Assembly (NCBI RefSeq): GCF_008107725.1
Contig: NZ_VIRN01000061.1
Span: forward strand, 248,001-312,000
DNA length: 64,000 nt
Reading direction: 5' to 3'
Source: Marinobacter sp. BW6
Lineage (GTDB): Bacteria > Pseudomonadota > Gammaproteobacteria > Pseudomonadales > Oleiphilaceae
Both the position numbers and the translations under genes were made by a program. Numbering within the stretch: position 1 is the stretch's first letter; every line of letters begins with the position of its first letter. The notes beneath the pieces were generated by a model. That model did not search any database. It worked only from the letters and a program-made list of their open reading frames with translations, and had not been told where the DNA came from. This document shows positions 43,011-52,303 of this stretch, piece by piece.

Positions 43011-43113
43011 CCCGTCACCGGGGGCCAGATTAGGACCTGCCGCTTTCTACGACTTTTGTTGCAGGAGTCGAGGGGTTAGGCTTGGTGTATCGAATGACAA
43101 GAAGAGTGAGTGC

Positions 43114-43542
43114 ATGGCCATGTACACCATTGAAATTGATGAAACCTTTGACGTGCCCCGACGGCGGGTTTTTGCGCTGTTCGCCGACCACTACCGTTTC
43201 GGAAAACTGCTGGGGGCGCCAGTCAAGCGTATCAAGGACAGTGATCAGGCCGATCCCAACGGCATTGGTTCTGTTCGCAAGATCGGTATCGGGCCCGTTG
43301 GCCTGGAAGAAACCGTGACCAACTTCGAGCCAGATTCATTGATCGAGTACACCATCACCAGCATGAGCCCGATCCGCAATCATCTCGGGCGTATCCGATT
43401 TGAGGACACGCCGGAAGGTCAGACCAGAGTAAACTACACCATCACTTTTGAAGATATCGTGCCGTTCACCGGGAAGGTGGTCAGCAGCGCCCTGGAGCAG
43501 GGCATTCGCCGCGGGATCAAACGGGTACCCAGGCTGGCCTGA
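43114..43542 (+). CDS. SRPBCC (START/polyketide cyclase-like) family protein
   Basis: A 142-residue protein with the SRPBCC N-terminal pattern MYTIEIDETFDVPRRRVFALFADHYRFG and alternating strands that form a hydrophobic ligand cavity (TITSMSPIRNHLGRIRFEDT). No enzymatic motif is visible. ATG 43114 or 43120 may be used. It is a monocistronic gene with nothing nearby to indicate its ligand. Confidence 0.75.
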   Translation: MAMYTIEIDETFDVPRRRVFALFADHYRFGKLLGAPVKRIKDSDQADPNGIGSVRKIGIGPVGLEETVTNFEPDSLIEYTITSMSPIRNHLGRIRFEDTPEGQTRVNYTITFEDIVPFTGKVVSSALEQGIRRGIKRVPRLA

Positions 43543-43689
43543 AAATCGGCAACAACAAATCGTTACTTGATGAATATCAGAGAATTGACCTGAGGCAATA
43601 GTTGGCTTTTGTCAATTTTGTAATCTCCGCGCAGCTTGCAATATCCGGCCATTCCGGCCGGATCAAACTGTATTCTGCGGGAGACCGAA

Positions 43690-44490
43690 ATGGCAGCCGA
43701 GCCGATTGTCCTGTTCGATGACGGACACCACAAATGCCTGATGTTCGATTCCCTGGTAACCGGCGAGGGCGTCCAGTCCAACCAGTTCCTGATTGTCGAT
43801 GGCAAACATGAAGCACTGATTGATCCGGGCGGAGACCTGACCTACACCCCACTGTCTGTGGCGGCATCACGCTACATGAACATCCGCGACATGGACTACG
43901 TGTTCGCCTCTCACCAGGACCCGGACATCATCGGTGCCATCGACCGCTGGATCGTTCATACCCGCGCGAAGATCGTAACCTCGAAACTCTGGGCAAGGTT
44001 TCTTCCGCATCTGGTTTCCAGCTACGTGACCAACCAGCTCAGCGGCAGCGTTTACGACCGCATCGTTAGCGTTCCGGATGCCGGCGCCAATGTGAAATTC
44101 GGGGAATCCTATCTGCAATGCCTGCCAGCCCACTTCATGCACTCCGTGGGCAACCTGCAGTTCTATGACCCGGTCTCGAAAATCTTGTTCTCAGGTGACC
44201 TTGGAGCCTCTATGGGCGGCGAGGACGATCACCTGCCAGTGAAGGATTTCGACAAGCACATACCCAGCATGATTGGCTTCCACCGCCGATATATCGCCTC
44301 AAGGAAGGTGTGTCAGCTGTGGGCGAATATGATCCGGGAGATGGATGTGGCTGCGATTGTTCCCCAGCACGGAAAGCGTTTCGAGGGGCCGGTGATGGTC
44401 GATCGCTTCCTGAACTGGGTCAGCGACATGGAATGCGGCATCGACCTGATGACCCAGGATAACTACCGGCGCCCGGTCGATTACGTTTAA
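43690..44490 (+). CDS. ODP-type (oxygen-binding di-iron) MBL-fold protein
   Basis: A 266-residue metallo-beta-lactamase-fold protein of the type found in flavodiiron proteins, without a flavodoxin domain. Putative metal ligands are His75, Asp77 and Asp79 in SHQDPDI, His148 or His151 in AHFMHSVGN, Asp170 in FSGDLGAS and His227 in PQHGKRFEG. Position 80 is Ile where flavodiiron proteins have His, as in the ODP subgroup. GGGAGA precedes ATG 43690. Ligand, oxygen sensing or redox role is inferred from the family. Its 3' end overlaps the convergent Sel1 gene by 4 nt. Confidence 0.8.
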   Translation: MAAEPIVLFDDGHHKCLMFDSLVTGEGVQSNQFLIVDGKHEALIDPGGDLTYTPLSVAASRYMNIRDMDYVFASHQDPDIIGAIDRWIVHTRAKIVTSKLWARFLPHLVSSYVTNQLSGSVYDRIVSVPDAGANVKFGESYLQCLPAHFMHSVGNLQFYDPVSKILFSGDLGASMGGEDDHLPVKDFDKHIPSMIGFHRRYIASRKVCQLWANMIREMDVAAIVPQHGKRFEGPVMVDRFLNWVSDMECGIDLMTQDNYRRPVDYV

Positions 44491-45110
44491 TTGCCAGAAG
44501 ACAGACACCGCGACCGGGAAAATTGTTTCTCCGGTCCGGTGGTCGGCTCCAGCGCTGATAAAAACTGCTGCGCCGAGGGCTGGCCACCGTCAACCGCCGC
44601 CAGACGGATCAGGCAAAGCCCCTCAACCGTGGCGCCCCGGTCGTACAACCTCTTGCCCAGCCACCAGCGGGCATCGCTGTTACCCGCTTCTGCAGCTCGT
44701 CGATACCAGAAAATGGCCTCACCTTTGTCCGTGACGGTCCCCAAGCCCGCTTCATAGGCCATGGCTACTTCGACCATGCTGATCGAATCACCTGTCTCGG
44801 CCGCCCGAAGATACCACTGGAAGGCTTTCTCCTGGCTCTTTTCAACACCCTGCCCCTGAGCATACATGTTCGCCACATTTAGCATGCCCTGGCGACTGCC
44901 TTCTTCAGCCAGCTCAAGGTACTGCTCGAACGCGGATTCATACTGGCCCATTTTGTAGACCACATAGGCATTGAGACCCCGGATCATATCCCGTGCCACC
45001 TGATCCTGATCGCCGGTTTCGTTGCCCGCAGCCCTGGCAACCGAACAGGACAGCAGCAGGCACAGAGCGAGCGCCCGGACTGCCATTCGCGTTAGTCGTT
45101 GTCTGTTCAT
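44487..45110 (-). CDS. Sel1-repeat (TPR-like) periplasmic protein
   Basis: A 207-residue protein with a signal peptide (cleaved near ARA-AGN) followed by tandem Sel1-like repeats: GSRQGMLNVANMYAQGQGVEKSQEKAFQWYLRAAE, then GDSISMVEVAMAYEAGLGTV, then GNSDARWWLGKRLYD. Such repeats mediate protein interactions, often in the envelope. The start at 45110 has GAGGAC just upstream. No partner is encoded nearby. Confidence 0.82.
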   Translation of the reverse strand: MNRQRLTRMAVRALALCLLLSCSVARAAGNETGDQDQVARDMIRGLNAYVVYKMGQYESAFEQYLELAEEGSRQGMLNVANMYAQGQGVEKSQEKAFQWYLRAAETGDSISMVEVAMAYEAGLGTVTDKGEAIFWYRRAAEAGNSDARWWLGKRLYDRGATVEGLCLIRLAAVDGGQPSAQQFLSALEPTTGPEKQFSRSRCLSSGN

Positions 45111-45315
45111 TCTGTCCTCGACCACCTTGAAGGTTTTCCCTCAACGCTAGCACCCGTCTGCCGGGAGGTCTGTGCATCAAAAGTGCTGTCCTGCTGGCAC
45201 CTTGGTATCGGCGGATCGTGAAAACCATCCCGGAACAGGGACCAAATAAGCCTGTCCCAAACCGGTAATGTTGAGTAAAATCCGGCCTTTTACAAAGAAC
45301 CAAGGGGCAGTGCAG

Positions 45316-46041
45316 ATGGGCAGAGCCTACCAGAATCGCAAAGAGTCCATGGCCAAGACGGCTGCGGCAAAAACCAAGGTCTACAGCAAGTACGGCCGTG
45401 AGATTTACATGAGTGCCAAGTCCGGAGGCCCTGATCCCCAGGCCAACCTATCCCTGCGCGGACTGATCGAGCGAGCCAAGAAAGACCAGGTGCCTTCCCA
45501 CGTGATCGAGAAGGCCATCGATAAGGCCAAGGGTGGCGCCGGTGAAGACTATGCTGCAGCTCGCTACGAAGGCTACGGACCGGGCAACTGCATGGTGATC
45601 GTGGACTGCCTGACCGATAACCCGAACCGCACATTCGGCGACGTGCGCCTGGCATTCACCAAGACCAAGTGCAAGATCGGCACGCCCGGCGCCGTGTCTC
45701 ACATGTTCGACCATAGCGCTATTTTCGCGTTCAAGGGTGAAGACGAAGAAGCCGTACTGGAAGCGCTGATGGAAGCGGATGTCGATGTCACCGACATCGA
45801 GAATGAAGATGGCCTGATTACCGTGTTCACACCAAATACCGAATACGCCAAGGCTCGCCAGGCCCTGGTGGACGCAATCGAAGACATCGATTTTGAAGTG
45901 GATGAAATCCAGTTCCTGCCCAAAACCTCCACGCCGGTAGAGGGCGACGACATACCCATGTTCGAGAAATTCCTGGACATGCTGAACGAACTGGACGACG
46001 TGCAGAACGTGTTCCACAACGCAGAACTCCCAGAGCAGTAA
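45316..46041 (+). CDS. YebC/PmpR-family protein (YeeN-like)
   Basis: A 241-residue protein of the YebC/TACO1 family. The N-terminus [30 protein letters not shown] is the YeeN form rather than the AGHSKW form of YebC. The mid-domain [33 protein letters not shown] is highly conserved. Family members act as transcription factors or assist ribosomes at proline stretches. AAGGGGCA precedes ATG 45316. Confidence 0.88.
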   Translation: MGRAYQNRKESMAKTAAAKTKVYSKYGREIYMSAKSGGPDPQANLSLRGLIERAKKDQVPSHVIEKAIDKAKGGAGEDYAAARYEGYGPGNCMVIVDCLTDNPNRTFGDVRLAFTKTKCKIGTPGAVSHMFDHSAIFAFKGEDEEAVLEALMEADVDVTDIENEDGLITVFTPNTEYAKARQALVDAIEDIDFEVDEIQFLPKTSTPVEGDDIPMFEKFLDMLNELDDVQNVFHNAELPEQ

Positions 46042-46077
46042 ACATCCCGGCCTCCGGCCGTGCAGGAAGACAGCACT

Positions 46078-46824
46078 ATGCAACAAAACGCTCCGACAAG
46101 CCGCAGAGCGCGTGTGGTGGTCCTGAAAACAGGCACGACCTATCCCGACATTCGGGCAAAGTTTGGCGACTTTGACGAATGGTTTCTGCGCGGACTGTCA
46201 GACGATCTGGATATCACCGTTGCCAACGCCGAGGCCGGCGAACTGCCGGGAAACCCGGAGGACTGGGATGGCATTGTGGTGACAGGCTCGCCTGCCATGG
46301 TCAGCGACCGGGCAGAATGGAGTGAGAACGCAGGGCGTTGGCTGGCGGAAGCGGTTAAGAACGAAATTCCGGTACTGGGTGTCTGCTACGGGCATCAGTT
46401 ACTGGCCCATGCAATGGGCGGGGAAGCGGGCTACCACCCGGATGGCCGGGAAACCGGCACCCACGAGGTTGAACTCCTCCCCGAAGCCGCCTCGGATGCC
46501 CTGTTCCGGGAGCTACCGGAAACGTTTCCGGCCCAGTTGACGCACCGGCAATCCGTGCTGCGCCTGCCCGAGGGCGCAGTGTTGCTGGGACGCAACCGGT
46601 TCGAGCCCCATCAGGCGTTCCGAATCGGCACCTGCGCCTGGGGCGTGCAGTTCCATCCGGAATTCACAGACGCAATCATGAGTGCCTATCTGAAAGTACA
46701 GGCGCCGGATCTAACCCGGGAAGGACTTGATGCGGATGCCCTGATCACCGGTGTGAAGCCAGCGCCGGATGCGTCCTCGCTGCTTCCCCGTTTCAGCAGG
46801 TTCGTGCAGGATCGGATCCGATAA
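46078..46824 (+). CDS. Class I glutamine amidotransferase domain protein
   Basis: A 248-residue stand-alone GATase1. The nucleophile lies in GVCYGHQLLAHAMGG and the catalytic His in WGVQFHPEFTD, with a Glu completing the triad in the same segment. The start at 46078 (MQQNAPTSRR) follows AGGAAGA; a GTG 18 nt upstream is less likely. Homologues annotated YfeJ-like hydrolyse gamma-glutamyl compounds or glutamine; the acceptor is unknown. A GuaA-type synthetase domain is absent. Confidence 0.82.
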   Translation: MQQNAPTSRRARVVVLKTGTTYPDIRAKFGDFDEWFLRGLSDDLDITVANAEAGELPGNPEDWDGIVVTGSPAMVSDRAEWSENAGRWLAEAVKNEIPVLGVCYGHQLLAHAMGGEAGYHPDGRETGTHEVELLPEAASDALFRELPETFPAQLTHRQSVLRLPEGAVLLGRNRFEPHQAFRIGTCAWGVQFHPEFTDAIMSAYLKVQAPDLTREGLDADALITGVKPAPDASSLLPRFSRFVQDRIR

Positions 46825-46845
46825 ACGGCGGGCCGGCCGTTACTG

Positions 46846-47196
46846 TCAGTCGAGGATGTAGGCAGTTTTTTCCAGCGCCTGCTCTTCTTCATCGATGAAG
46901 CGGAACTCATTCCAGCCAATGCGCACCATATCGTTGCTGTTGAGGCGCTGCCGATCAGCAACCCGCAGTTCGTTCACAAAGGTGCCATTGGTGCTGTTGC
47001 TGTCGGTGATGTAGTAATCCACCGTCCCTTCCAGATAGGCATTAGGGACCGCTTCTATCAGCGCATGCTGACCGCTCACAGAAATCTCATCGATCTGGAT
47101 GTCGTTGTCCGGGCGCCGGCCAATGCGGGTTTCCGGTCGGCCGAGTTCAAAGGTGTTAACAACAACGTTATCCACCAGTTGCGAAAGCGAAGCCAT
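46846..47196 (-). CDS. FHA-domain phosphothreonine-binding protein
   Basis: A 116-residue protein that is almost entirely one FHA domain: GRPETRIGRRPDNDIQID, ISVSGQHALIE and DSNSTNGTFVNEL carry the Arg, Ser, His and Asn residues that bind phosphothreonine. It is the third gene of a kinase-phosphatase-FHA operon and probably reads kinase autophosphorylation. No fused domains or membrane segments are present. Confidence 0.88.
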   Translation of the reverse strand: MASLSQLVDNVVVNTFELGRPETRIGRRPDNDIQIDEISVSGQHALIEAVPNAYLEGTVDYYITDSNSTNGTFVNELRVADRQRLNSNDMVRIGWNEFRFIDEEEQALEKTAYILD

Positions 47197-47206
47197 GTCA
47201 GTTTCC

Positions 47207-47962
47207 TCAATACTCCAACGTCAGTAATACCACAGACACATTGTCACCGGCCTCATTTGCCAGGCCGGCATCAATCAGTGCCTGAACCGTGCGTTCCATG
47301 CCGTCACTTTCCTTCAGGATTTCAAGCCACCGGGATTCCGGAACAGATTCGGTTAATCCATCGGAACACAGCAACAGCACACCCCCCTCATCAAGGCCTT
47401 CACGCCGATAACTGGGTTCCGCCTGCTCTATCGCTCCCACAGCCCTGGTCAGAACATTCCGGAACGGCACATTGGGCACATCAGCCTCGGTAATGCTGCC
47501 GTCTTCCAACATGTTCTGGACGACGGTGTCGTCCCGCGTCAGACACACCGCCCGACTACCGCGCAGGCAGTAACACCGGGAATCGCCGATATGAGCAATA
47601 TGCGCCTGGTTGCCACTTACCCAGACTACGACCAGTGTGGTGCCCATCTTTTCAAGTCTCGGATCCCCGGAACGGCGGCTTACTATCCGCTCATTGGCCA
47701 GTACGAAAGCCCTCTGCAGGTGTTCCTGAATGACTTTATCTGTAGCTTCGGACGCAGCTCTGGCAATTTCCGGCTCAAGGGATTCGATAACGGCGTCAAC
47801 CGCAAGACGGCTGGCAACCTCACCGCCCTGATGGCCGCCCATGCCGTCGGCAACCACCAGCAACGCCTGATCACCGGAATCATTGACCCGCCAGTCGACA
47901 ACGTCCTGGTTCGACTCCCGGACGGCCCCTCGATGACTTTGGCCGGCAACGTGATATCGCAT
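47207..47962 (-). CDS. PP2C-family Ser/Thr protein phosphatase
   Basis: A 251-residue PPM phosphatase. Metal-binding acidic residues appear in RESNQDVVDW, VVADGMGGHQGGEVAS, IAHIGDSRCYCL, LLLCSDGLTE and EAGDNVSVVLL. It is expected to reverse phosphorylation by the adjacent kinase. Its ATG shares one base with the kinase stop (TGATG), and the FHA gene follows after 10 nt. Confidence 0.9.
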   Translation of the reverse strand: MRYHVAGQSHRGAVRESNQDVVDWRVNDSGDQALLVVADGMGGHQGGEVASRLAVDAVIESLEPEIARAASEATDKVIQEHLQRAFVLANERIVSRRSGDPRLEKMGTTLVVVWVSGNQAHIAHIGDSRCYCLRGSRAVCLTRDDTVVQNMLEDGSITEADVPNVPFRNVLTRAVGAIEQAEPSYRREGLDEGGVLLLCSDGLTESVPESRWLEILKESDGMERTVQALIDAGLANEAGDNVSVVLLTLEY

Positions 47963-49611
47963 CAGGACACCTCCTGGCCCGCTTCGCGAACGGCGAGACG
48001 ACGCACAGCCTCGGCCATGGTTGCTGCGCTGGCGAAACGCTTGTCCGGTTCGCGCTGGATGGCCTTGTTGATCAGTCGGACCACACCGTTGGGCAAATCG
48101 GCATTGAATTCGCGGACGCTGCGCGGGCGTTTGTTGAGAATCTGGTAGGTCAGGTTCGCCAGGGTATCGCCCTGATAGGGCGTTTCGCCGCTCACCAGCT
48201 TGTAAAGCGTCACGCCCAGACTGTAAATATCGGAGGCGCCAGCCACCTTCTGGCCCTTCAACTGTTCCGGCGACATATACAGCGGGCTGCCCATCACCGC
48301 GCCGGTGCGCGTTCGCGAGTCGTCGGAGATCTTGGCAATACCGAAATCTGTGATCTTTATATCGCCGGTGTCGGGATTAAAGATGATATTCCCGGGCTTG
48401 ATATCGCGATGGACGATTTTCTGGCTGTGGGCGTAGGCCAATGCGTCCGCCACCCGGGCAACGATATCCAGCACCCTGGGCAGGGGCAGTAACCGGCCGG
48501 CTCTGCCGAATTCACTGAGCGGGCGCCCCCTGGCATAGTCCATGGCAATGTAGGCGAGGTCTGCCTCCTCGCCAACGTCATACACAGTGACGATAGCCGG
48601 GTGATTCAGGCGCCCGGCGGCTTCTGCTTCCCGGAAGAATCGCTCCTTGAGGTCCTGAAGCTGGCCATCGTCGAACGCCTGGTAGCTCAGGGTCTTGATA
48701 GCAACGGTTCGGGCAATCTTCGGATCCTTGCCCAGATAGACCACACCCATGGCGCCGCGGCCAATCTCCCGCTCGATCTCGTACCGCCCTAGAGTCGGAC
48801 GGCTCACCGACGGCTCCGGCATCAGCAGGGTACGGGTATTGTCGAAACTGCCGGCCTGCATCAACGAGCTATCCGGAGCCAGCTTCTCCAGTGCTGAGAG
48901 TCTTGAGGCAGTATCCCGGAAACCCTTCTTGCGTTCCTGGATACCGCGGTAGGTGCTGACTGCCTTGTCATACTGGCGCTTGCGTTCCTGCTGGATGGCG
49001 ATGTCGTAGCGCAGTTCGAGCTCGCCCTCACATTCGGGGCATCGATTGAGCGCCTCAAGGGCATCGTCGGTGTGCCCCTGCTGTAGAAACACCTTGGCCA
49101 GTTTCAGCCGCGCATCACGGACATTATCTGTCAGAGCGCGGATGTGTTTTCGCGGCTGCAGCCAGAACAGCATCACCACATAACCGACCACCAGCAGGGT
49201 GAGCACCACTCCAAACGGCACCCAGGCATTGCGATAGAACATCAGGGCCGCCTGTATCACCACGAGAGAGCCACCGAGCAACAAGGTCACCGGCAGGGAA
49301 ACCGCGGCGCCCATCGCGGGAATGGCCAGCACCAGATAAAGTGCTGCAATGGCGAGCCCTGCGGTAACTGCCATATCAGACCAGAGCGGCTCCGAAAGGC
49401 CCCGGTCGGCCATTGCCGGCCCAAACGCCTCCTGAGGGACAATCGCAGCCGGGGTAGCGCCCTCTGGTACACCGAGAATGCTGAACAGCGCCCGGTCGGC
49501 CCAGCCAATGAGGGCAAGCTGGTCTCCCGTCAGGGCAAACACAACGGCCAGCACGAGAACAACAGCCCGCAGACTGAACAGGTGCGGTATGAAAGAGAGT
49601 ATGGCGTTCAC
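47962..49611 (-). CDS. Membrane Ser/Thr protein kinase with C-terminal kinase domain
   Basis: About 549 residues from GTG 49611 (TTG 49617 is an alternative; both ribosome sites are weak). Numbering below is from 49617. Four hydrophobic segments lie at about 14-34, 86-106, 110-128 and 134-154. A TPR-like helical part follows at 165-245, then the kinase domain at 279-545. The latter has G-loop GRGAMG (286-291), catalytic Lys308, HRDIKPGN (403-410), DFG (424-426) and MSPE. The kinase is C-terminal to the membrane part, opposite to PknB. A Thr-rich linker (NTRTLL, 260-265) precedes it. It heads an operon with PP2C and FHA genes. Confidence 0.85.
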   Translation of the reverse strand: MNAILSFIPHLFSLRAVVLVLAVVFALTGDQLALIGWADRALFSILGVPEGATPAAIVPQEAFGPAMADRGLSEPLWSDMAVTAGLAIAALYLVLAIPAMGAAVSLPVTLLLGGSLVVIQAALMFYRNAWVPFGVVLTLLVVGYVVMLFWLQPRKHIRALTDNVRDARLKLAKVFLQQGHTDDALEALNRCPECEGELELRYDIAIQQERKRQYDKAVSTYRGIQERKKGFRDTASRLSALEKLAPDSSLMQAGSFDNTRTLLMPEPSVSRPTLGRYEIEREIGRGAMGVVYLGKDPKIARTVAIKTLSYQAFDDGQLQDLKERFFREAEAAGRLNHPAIVTVYDVGEEADLAYIAMDYARGRPLSEFGRAGRLLPLPRVLDIVARVADALAYAHSQKIVHRDIKPGNIIFNPDTGDIKITDFGIAKISDDSRTRTGAVMGSPLYMSPEQLKGQKVAGASDIYSLGVTLYKLVSGETPYQGDTLANLTYQILNKRPRSVREFNADLPNGVVRLINKAIQREPDKRFASAATMAEAVRRLAVREAGQEVS

Positions 49612-49770
49612 AGGCAACTTTGTTATAAATGATTGATCTGACTAGTTTAGAAAGCGTTGCGGTACTGCGATACAACCACCGGGGTGTTTTTTGTAAGTGT
49701 TTGTTTACCTGAGAGAGAGGTCACGTATAGTTATTTCGTCGTTTACCTCAGGGATGATGGAAATATACAC

Positions 49771-51219
49771 ATGACAATAAAGCTACTGATTTTTCTGCTG
49801 TTGCTCACTCTGGCTGGCATCGGCCTTTACCATACCCAGAAGCCACTGCCTCCGGGCATCAGCTACCGGGGAGCCTCAGTACCGTTGGAGGAACCGGTCC
49901 TGCTGACGGATGTCACCCGCCACTATCAGGATGGCCGCGATGAGAGAGATCATGAAATTTTCGACGAGGTGTTCAGGCTGATCGGGCAGGCCGACGAGTT
50001 CATTCTCATCGACATGTTCCTGTTTAACAGCACCGGGCCAGAGGATATCGCCCACCGCCCATTGGCGAGGCAGCTGACCGAAACCCTGCTGGCCCGGAAA
50101 GCGGAGAAACCTGAGCTGTCGATTACCGTTATCTCCGACCCTCTGAACACCATGTATGGCGGCACTGCCTCACCCTGGTTTGAAGCCCTGCGCACTGGTG
50201 GCATTTCAGTTGTCGAGACGGCACTTCGCCCGCTACGGGACAGTAATCCGACCTGGTCTTCGATCTGGCGCCTATGTTGTCAGTGGTTTGGAAACGACCC
50301 GGACGGCGGATGGCTCGACAACGCCCTGGGCACAAAGCCCGTCACCATTCGAAGCTATCTCGCACTGCTGAATTTCAAGGCCAACCATCGCAAGCTTGTG
50401 GTCGTGGATGAGGCGGGTTCCCTGAGAGCTATTGTTACCTCTGCCAACCCCCACGATGGCAGCAGCCGGCACAGCAACCTGGGGCTGAGCTTCAAGGGGC
50501 CGGCGGTGATTGATTTGCTGAAAAGCGAGCGGGCCGTTCTCGCCATGTCAGGAGCGGACACCAAGCTGATCGATGAACGGATCAGCCAGGCTTCCGAAGT
50601 CACCGCGGAAGCCGACAAACCCGAAAGGTCCCGGGTCGCGGTGCTGACCGAATCGGCAATTCTGGACCAGGCACTGGCCATGATTGCCGAGGCCTCTGCT
50701 GGCGATCAGCTGGACCTGGCCATGTTCTATCTTTCCCATCGCGACATTGTCCAAGCCTTGATGGGCGCGGCCAAACGGGGTGCGGCGCTGCGCGTTCTGC
50801 TTGATGCCAACAACGAAGCCTTCGGCCATCAGAAGAGTGGCATTCCGAACCGACAAGTCGCCATGGAACTGGTTCGTGCGGGCATTCCTGTCCGTTGGTG
50901 TAATACCCTGGGAGAGCAATGTCACAGTAAGCTGCTGATGTTGGTGAAAGAAAGCGGGGCGACAGAACTGCTCCTGGGTTCGGCCAATTTTACCCGGCGC
51001 AATCTTGACGATCTGAATCTCGAAACCGATGTCTGGGTGTCGGTGGCGGACCAGTCGCCGGTTGCCACCAGGGCCCGGCGATTCTTTGACCGGCAGTGGC
51101 AAAACGGTCCTGGTGACGATCCGGTGATGAGTCTGCCCTACGAGCGTTGGGCCGACGAATCCGGACTTCGCTACTGGCGCTACCGGATTATGGAGGCGAC
51201 CGGCCTGTCGACCTTCTGA
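49771..51219 (+). CDS. Phospholipase D-like (HKD) membrane protein, second HKD altered
   Basis: A 482-residue protein with one N-terminal transmembrane helix (LLIFLLLLTLAGIGLYH) that probably anchors it to the inner membrane, facing the periplasm. Motif 1, NHRKLVVVDEAG, is a complete HxKx4D (H206, K208, D213) with SANPHD downstream. Motif 2, CHSKLLMLV, keeps H385 and K387 but has Val392 in the Asp position, followed by GSANFTRRN. Relatives are phospholipases or cardiolipin synthases. ATG 49771 is the only in-frame candidate that gives the signal helix. The next gene follows after 19 nt. Confidence 0.82.
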   Translation: MTIKLLIFLLLLTLAGIGLYHTQKPLPPGISYRGASVPLEEPVLLTDVTRHYQDGRDERDHEIFDEVFRLIGQADEFILIDMFLFNSTGPEDIAHRPLARQLTETLLARKAEKPELSITVISDPLNTMYGGTASPWFEALRTGGISVVETALRPLRDSNPTWSSIWRLCCQWFGNDPDGGWLDNALGTKPVTIRSYLALLNFKANHRKLVVVDEAGSLRAIVTSANPHDGSSRHSNLGLSFKGPAVIDLLKSERAVLAMSGADTKLIDERISQASEVTAEADKPERSRVAVLTESAILDQALAMIAEASAGDQLDLAMFYLSHRDIVQALMGAAKRGAALRVLLDANNEAFGHQKSGIPNRQVAMELVRAGIPVRWCNTLGEQCHSKLLMLVKESGATELLLGSANFTRRNLDDLNLETDVWVSVADQSPVATRARRFFDRQWQNGPGDDPVMSLPYERWADESGLRYWRYRIMEATGLSTF

Positions 51220-51238
51220 ACAGAAAAGGACAAGAGCC

Positions 51239-52303
51239 ATGACAACGCCCGTGCATGCGCGCCCAATTGCAGATCGTATCCACTGGCTGATGGAACTCAG
51301 CAAGGCCCACGCAGTCAGTTTCTGCAGCCCTGAAAACCACCTGGCAAGACAGCGCTATCTGGCGGAGCATAATACCCAGATCATTGCCATGAAGTGCATG
51401 GACGGTCGCATTCACCTGCCCTACGTGACCCAGACGCCCCTTGGCGTCATTCATCCATTCAGGAACCTAGGCGGCATTTTTGAGCTCGGCTGGCCCTACC
51501 TCGGCGATATGCTGGCCGATACGGTTCAACAGGCGGTAAGCCACGGACGGCGGGTGCTGATCATCATCACCTACCACTATTCAAAAGGAGCGCGGGAGCG
51601 GGGCTGTGCTGGCTTTGACTGCGACCGTGAGGCCGCCATGAGTCACGCCTTCCAGATCCGGAACCAGGTGGAAAAGCTGTTTGGGACCGGACACCAAACG
51701 GTCTATCCACTGGTGTGTGGTTTTGAGAGTGATGAGGATGCGCTGGTTCTGCATGGCAGTCCCGAGCGAACGCTGGACCTGTCCAAGGTGCCGGTGTCGA
51801 GGCTTAGCGACATGACCTCCGAAATCGCCGCTCTTTGCCCGGATATGCCAGGCCCCGTTCAACGCGATCTGCTACCCCTCGTCGAGGGCAATATCCGGCA
51901 CATCAACGAGATTCGCCAGGTCGATCGGGAACTGAACATAGAGCACCGGGAGTGGGTAATCTGCCTTGGCAGGGGGTTTGACTTTCTGCATGCGCCGAAC
52001 GTGGCCCTGATCATTGGTCCCTACAGCCCGGATCTGTCTCATCCGATCCGTCAGGCCGCAGGGATTATCAAAAAGAATATGGACAGCGGCCGGATTCCGG
52101 ACGATGGTTTCCTGCTGCTGTGCTCTGCGCCATACCAGGAACCGGGTACCCAGAAGGCCCGGGCGGAACTGAAATCTGCGTTCCTGGCAGACTTCGGCGC
52201 CACCGTTATCCAGGAGGCCTTTCCTGACCTTGCGAGCAGAATGGTCACACGCTCGGCTATACTTCATTGGCCCGAGCGAAAGCTCGAAGTGCGTAGATCC
52301 TGA
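51239..52303 (+). CDS. Putative CsoSCA-like beta-type carbonic anhydrase
   Basis: A 354-residue soluble protein. IIAMKCMDGRIHLP carries Cys53, Asp55 and Arg57 in the C-x-D-x-R form of the beta-carbonic-anhydrase zinc ligand and catalytic dyad. YHYSKGARERGCAGFD supplies His113 and Cys123, ten residues apart, similar to the long His-to-Cys spacing of the carboxysomal enzyme CsoSCA rather than the HxxC of ordinary beta enzymes. The later half is divergent from any family I know. No carboxysome genes are nearby. I infer carbonic anhydrase-like zinc chemistry but not the reaction. The gene follows the PLD-like gene by 19 nt, so they may be cotranscribed. Confidence 0.62.
   Translation: MTTPVHARPIADRIHWLMELSKAHAVSFCSPENHLARQRYLAEHNTQIIAMKCMDGRIHLPYVTQTPLGVIHPFRNLGGIFELGWPYLGDMLADTVQQAVSHGRRVLIIITYHYSKGARERGCAGFDCDREAAMSHAFQIRNQVEKLFGTGHQTVYPLVCGFESDEDALVLHGSPERTLDLSKVPVSRLSDMTSEIAALCPDMPGPVQRDLLPLVEGNIRHINEIRQVDRELNIEHREWVICLGRGFDFLHAPNVALIIGPYSPDLSHPIRQAAGIIKKNMDSGRIPDDGFLLLCSAPYQEPGTQKARAELKSAFLADFGATVIQEAFPDLASRMVTRSAILHWPERKLEVRRS

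Noticed and set aside
46824..46841. Inverted repeat between the amidotransferase and FHA genes
   Set aside because: Short stem with a GC-rich ambiguous loop and no T-run, so not convincing as a terminator.
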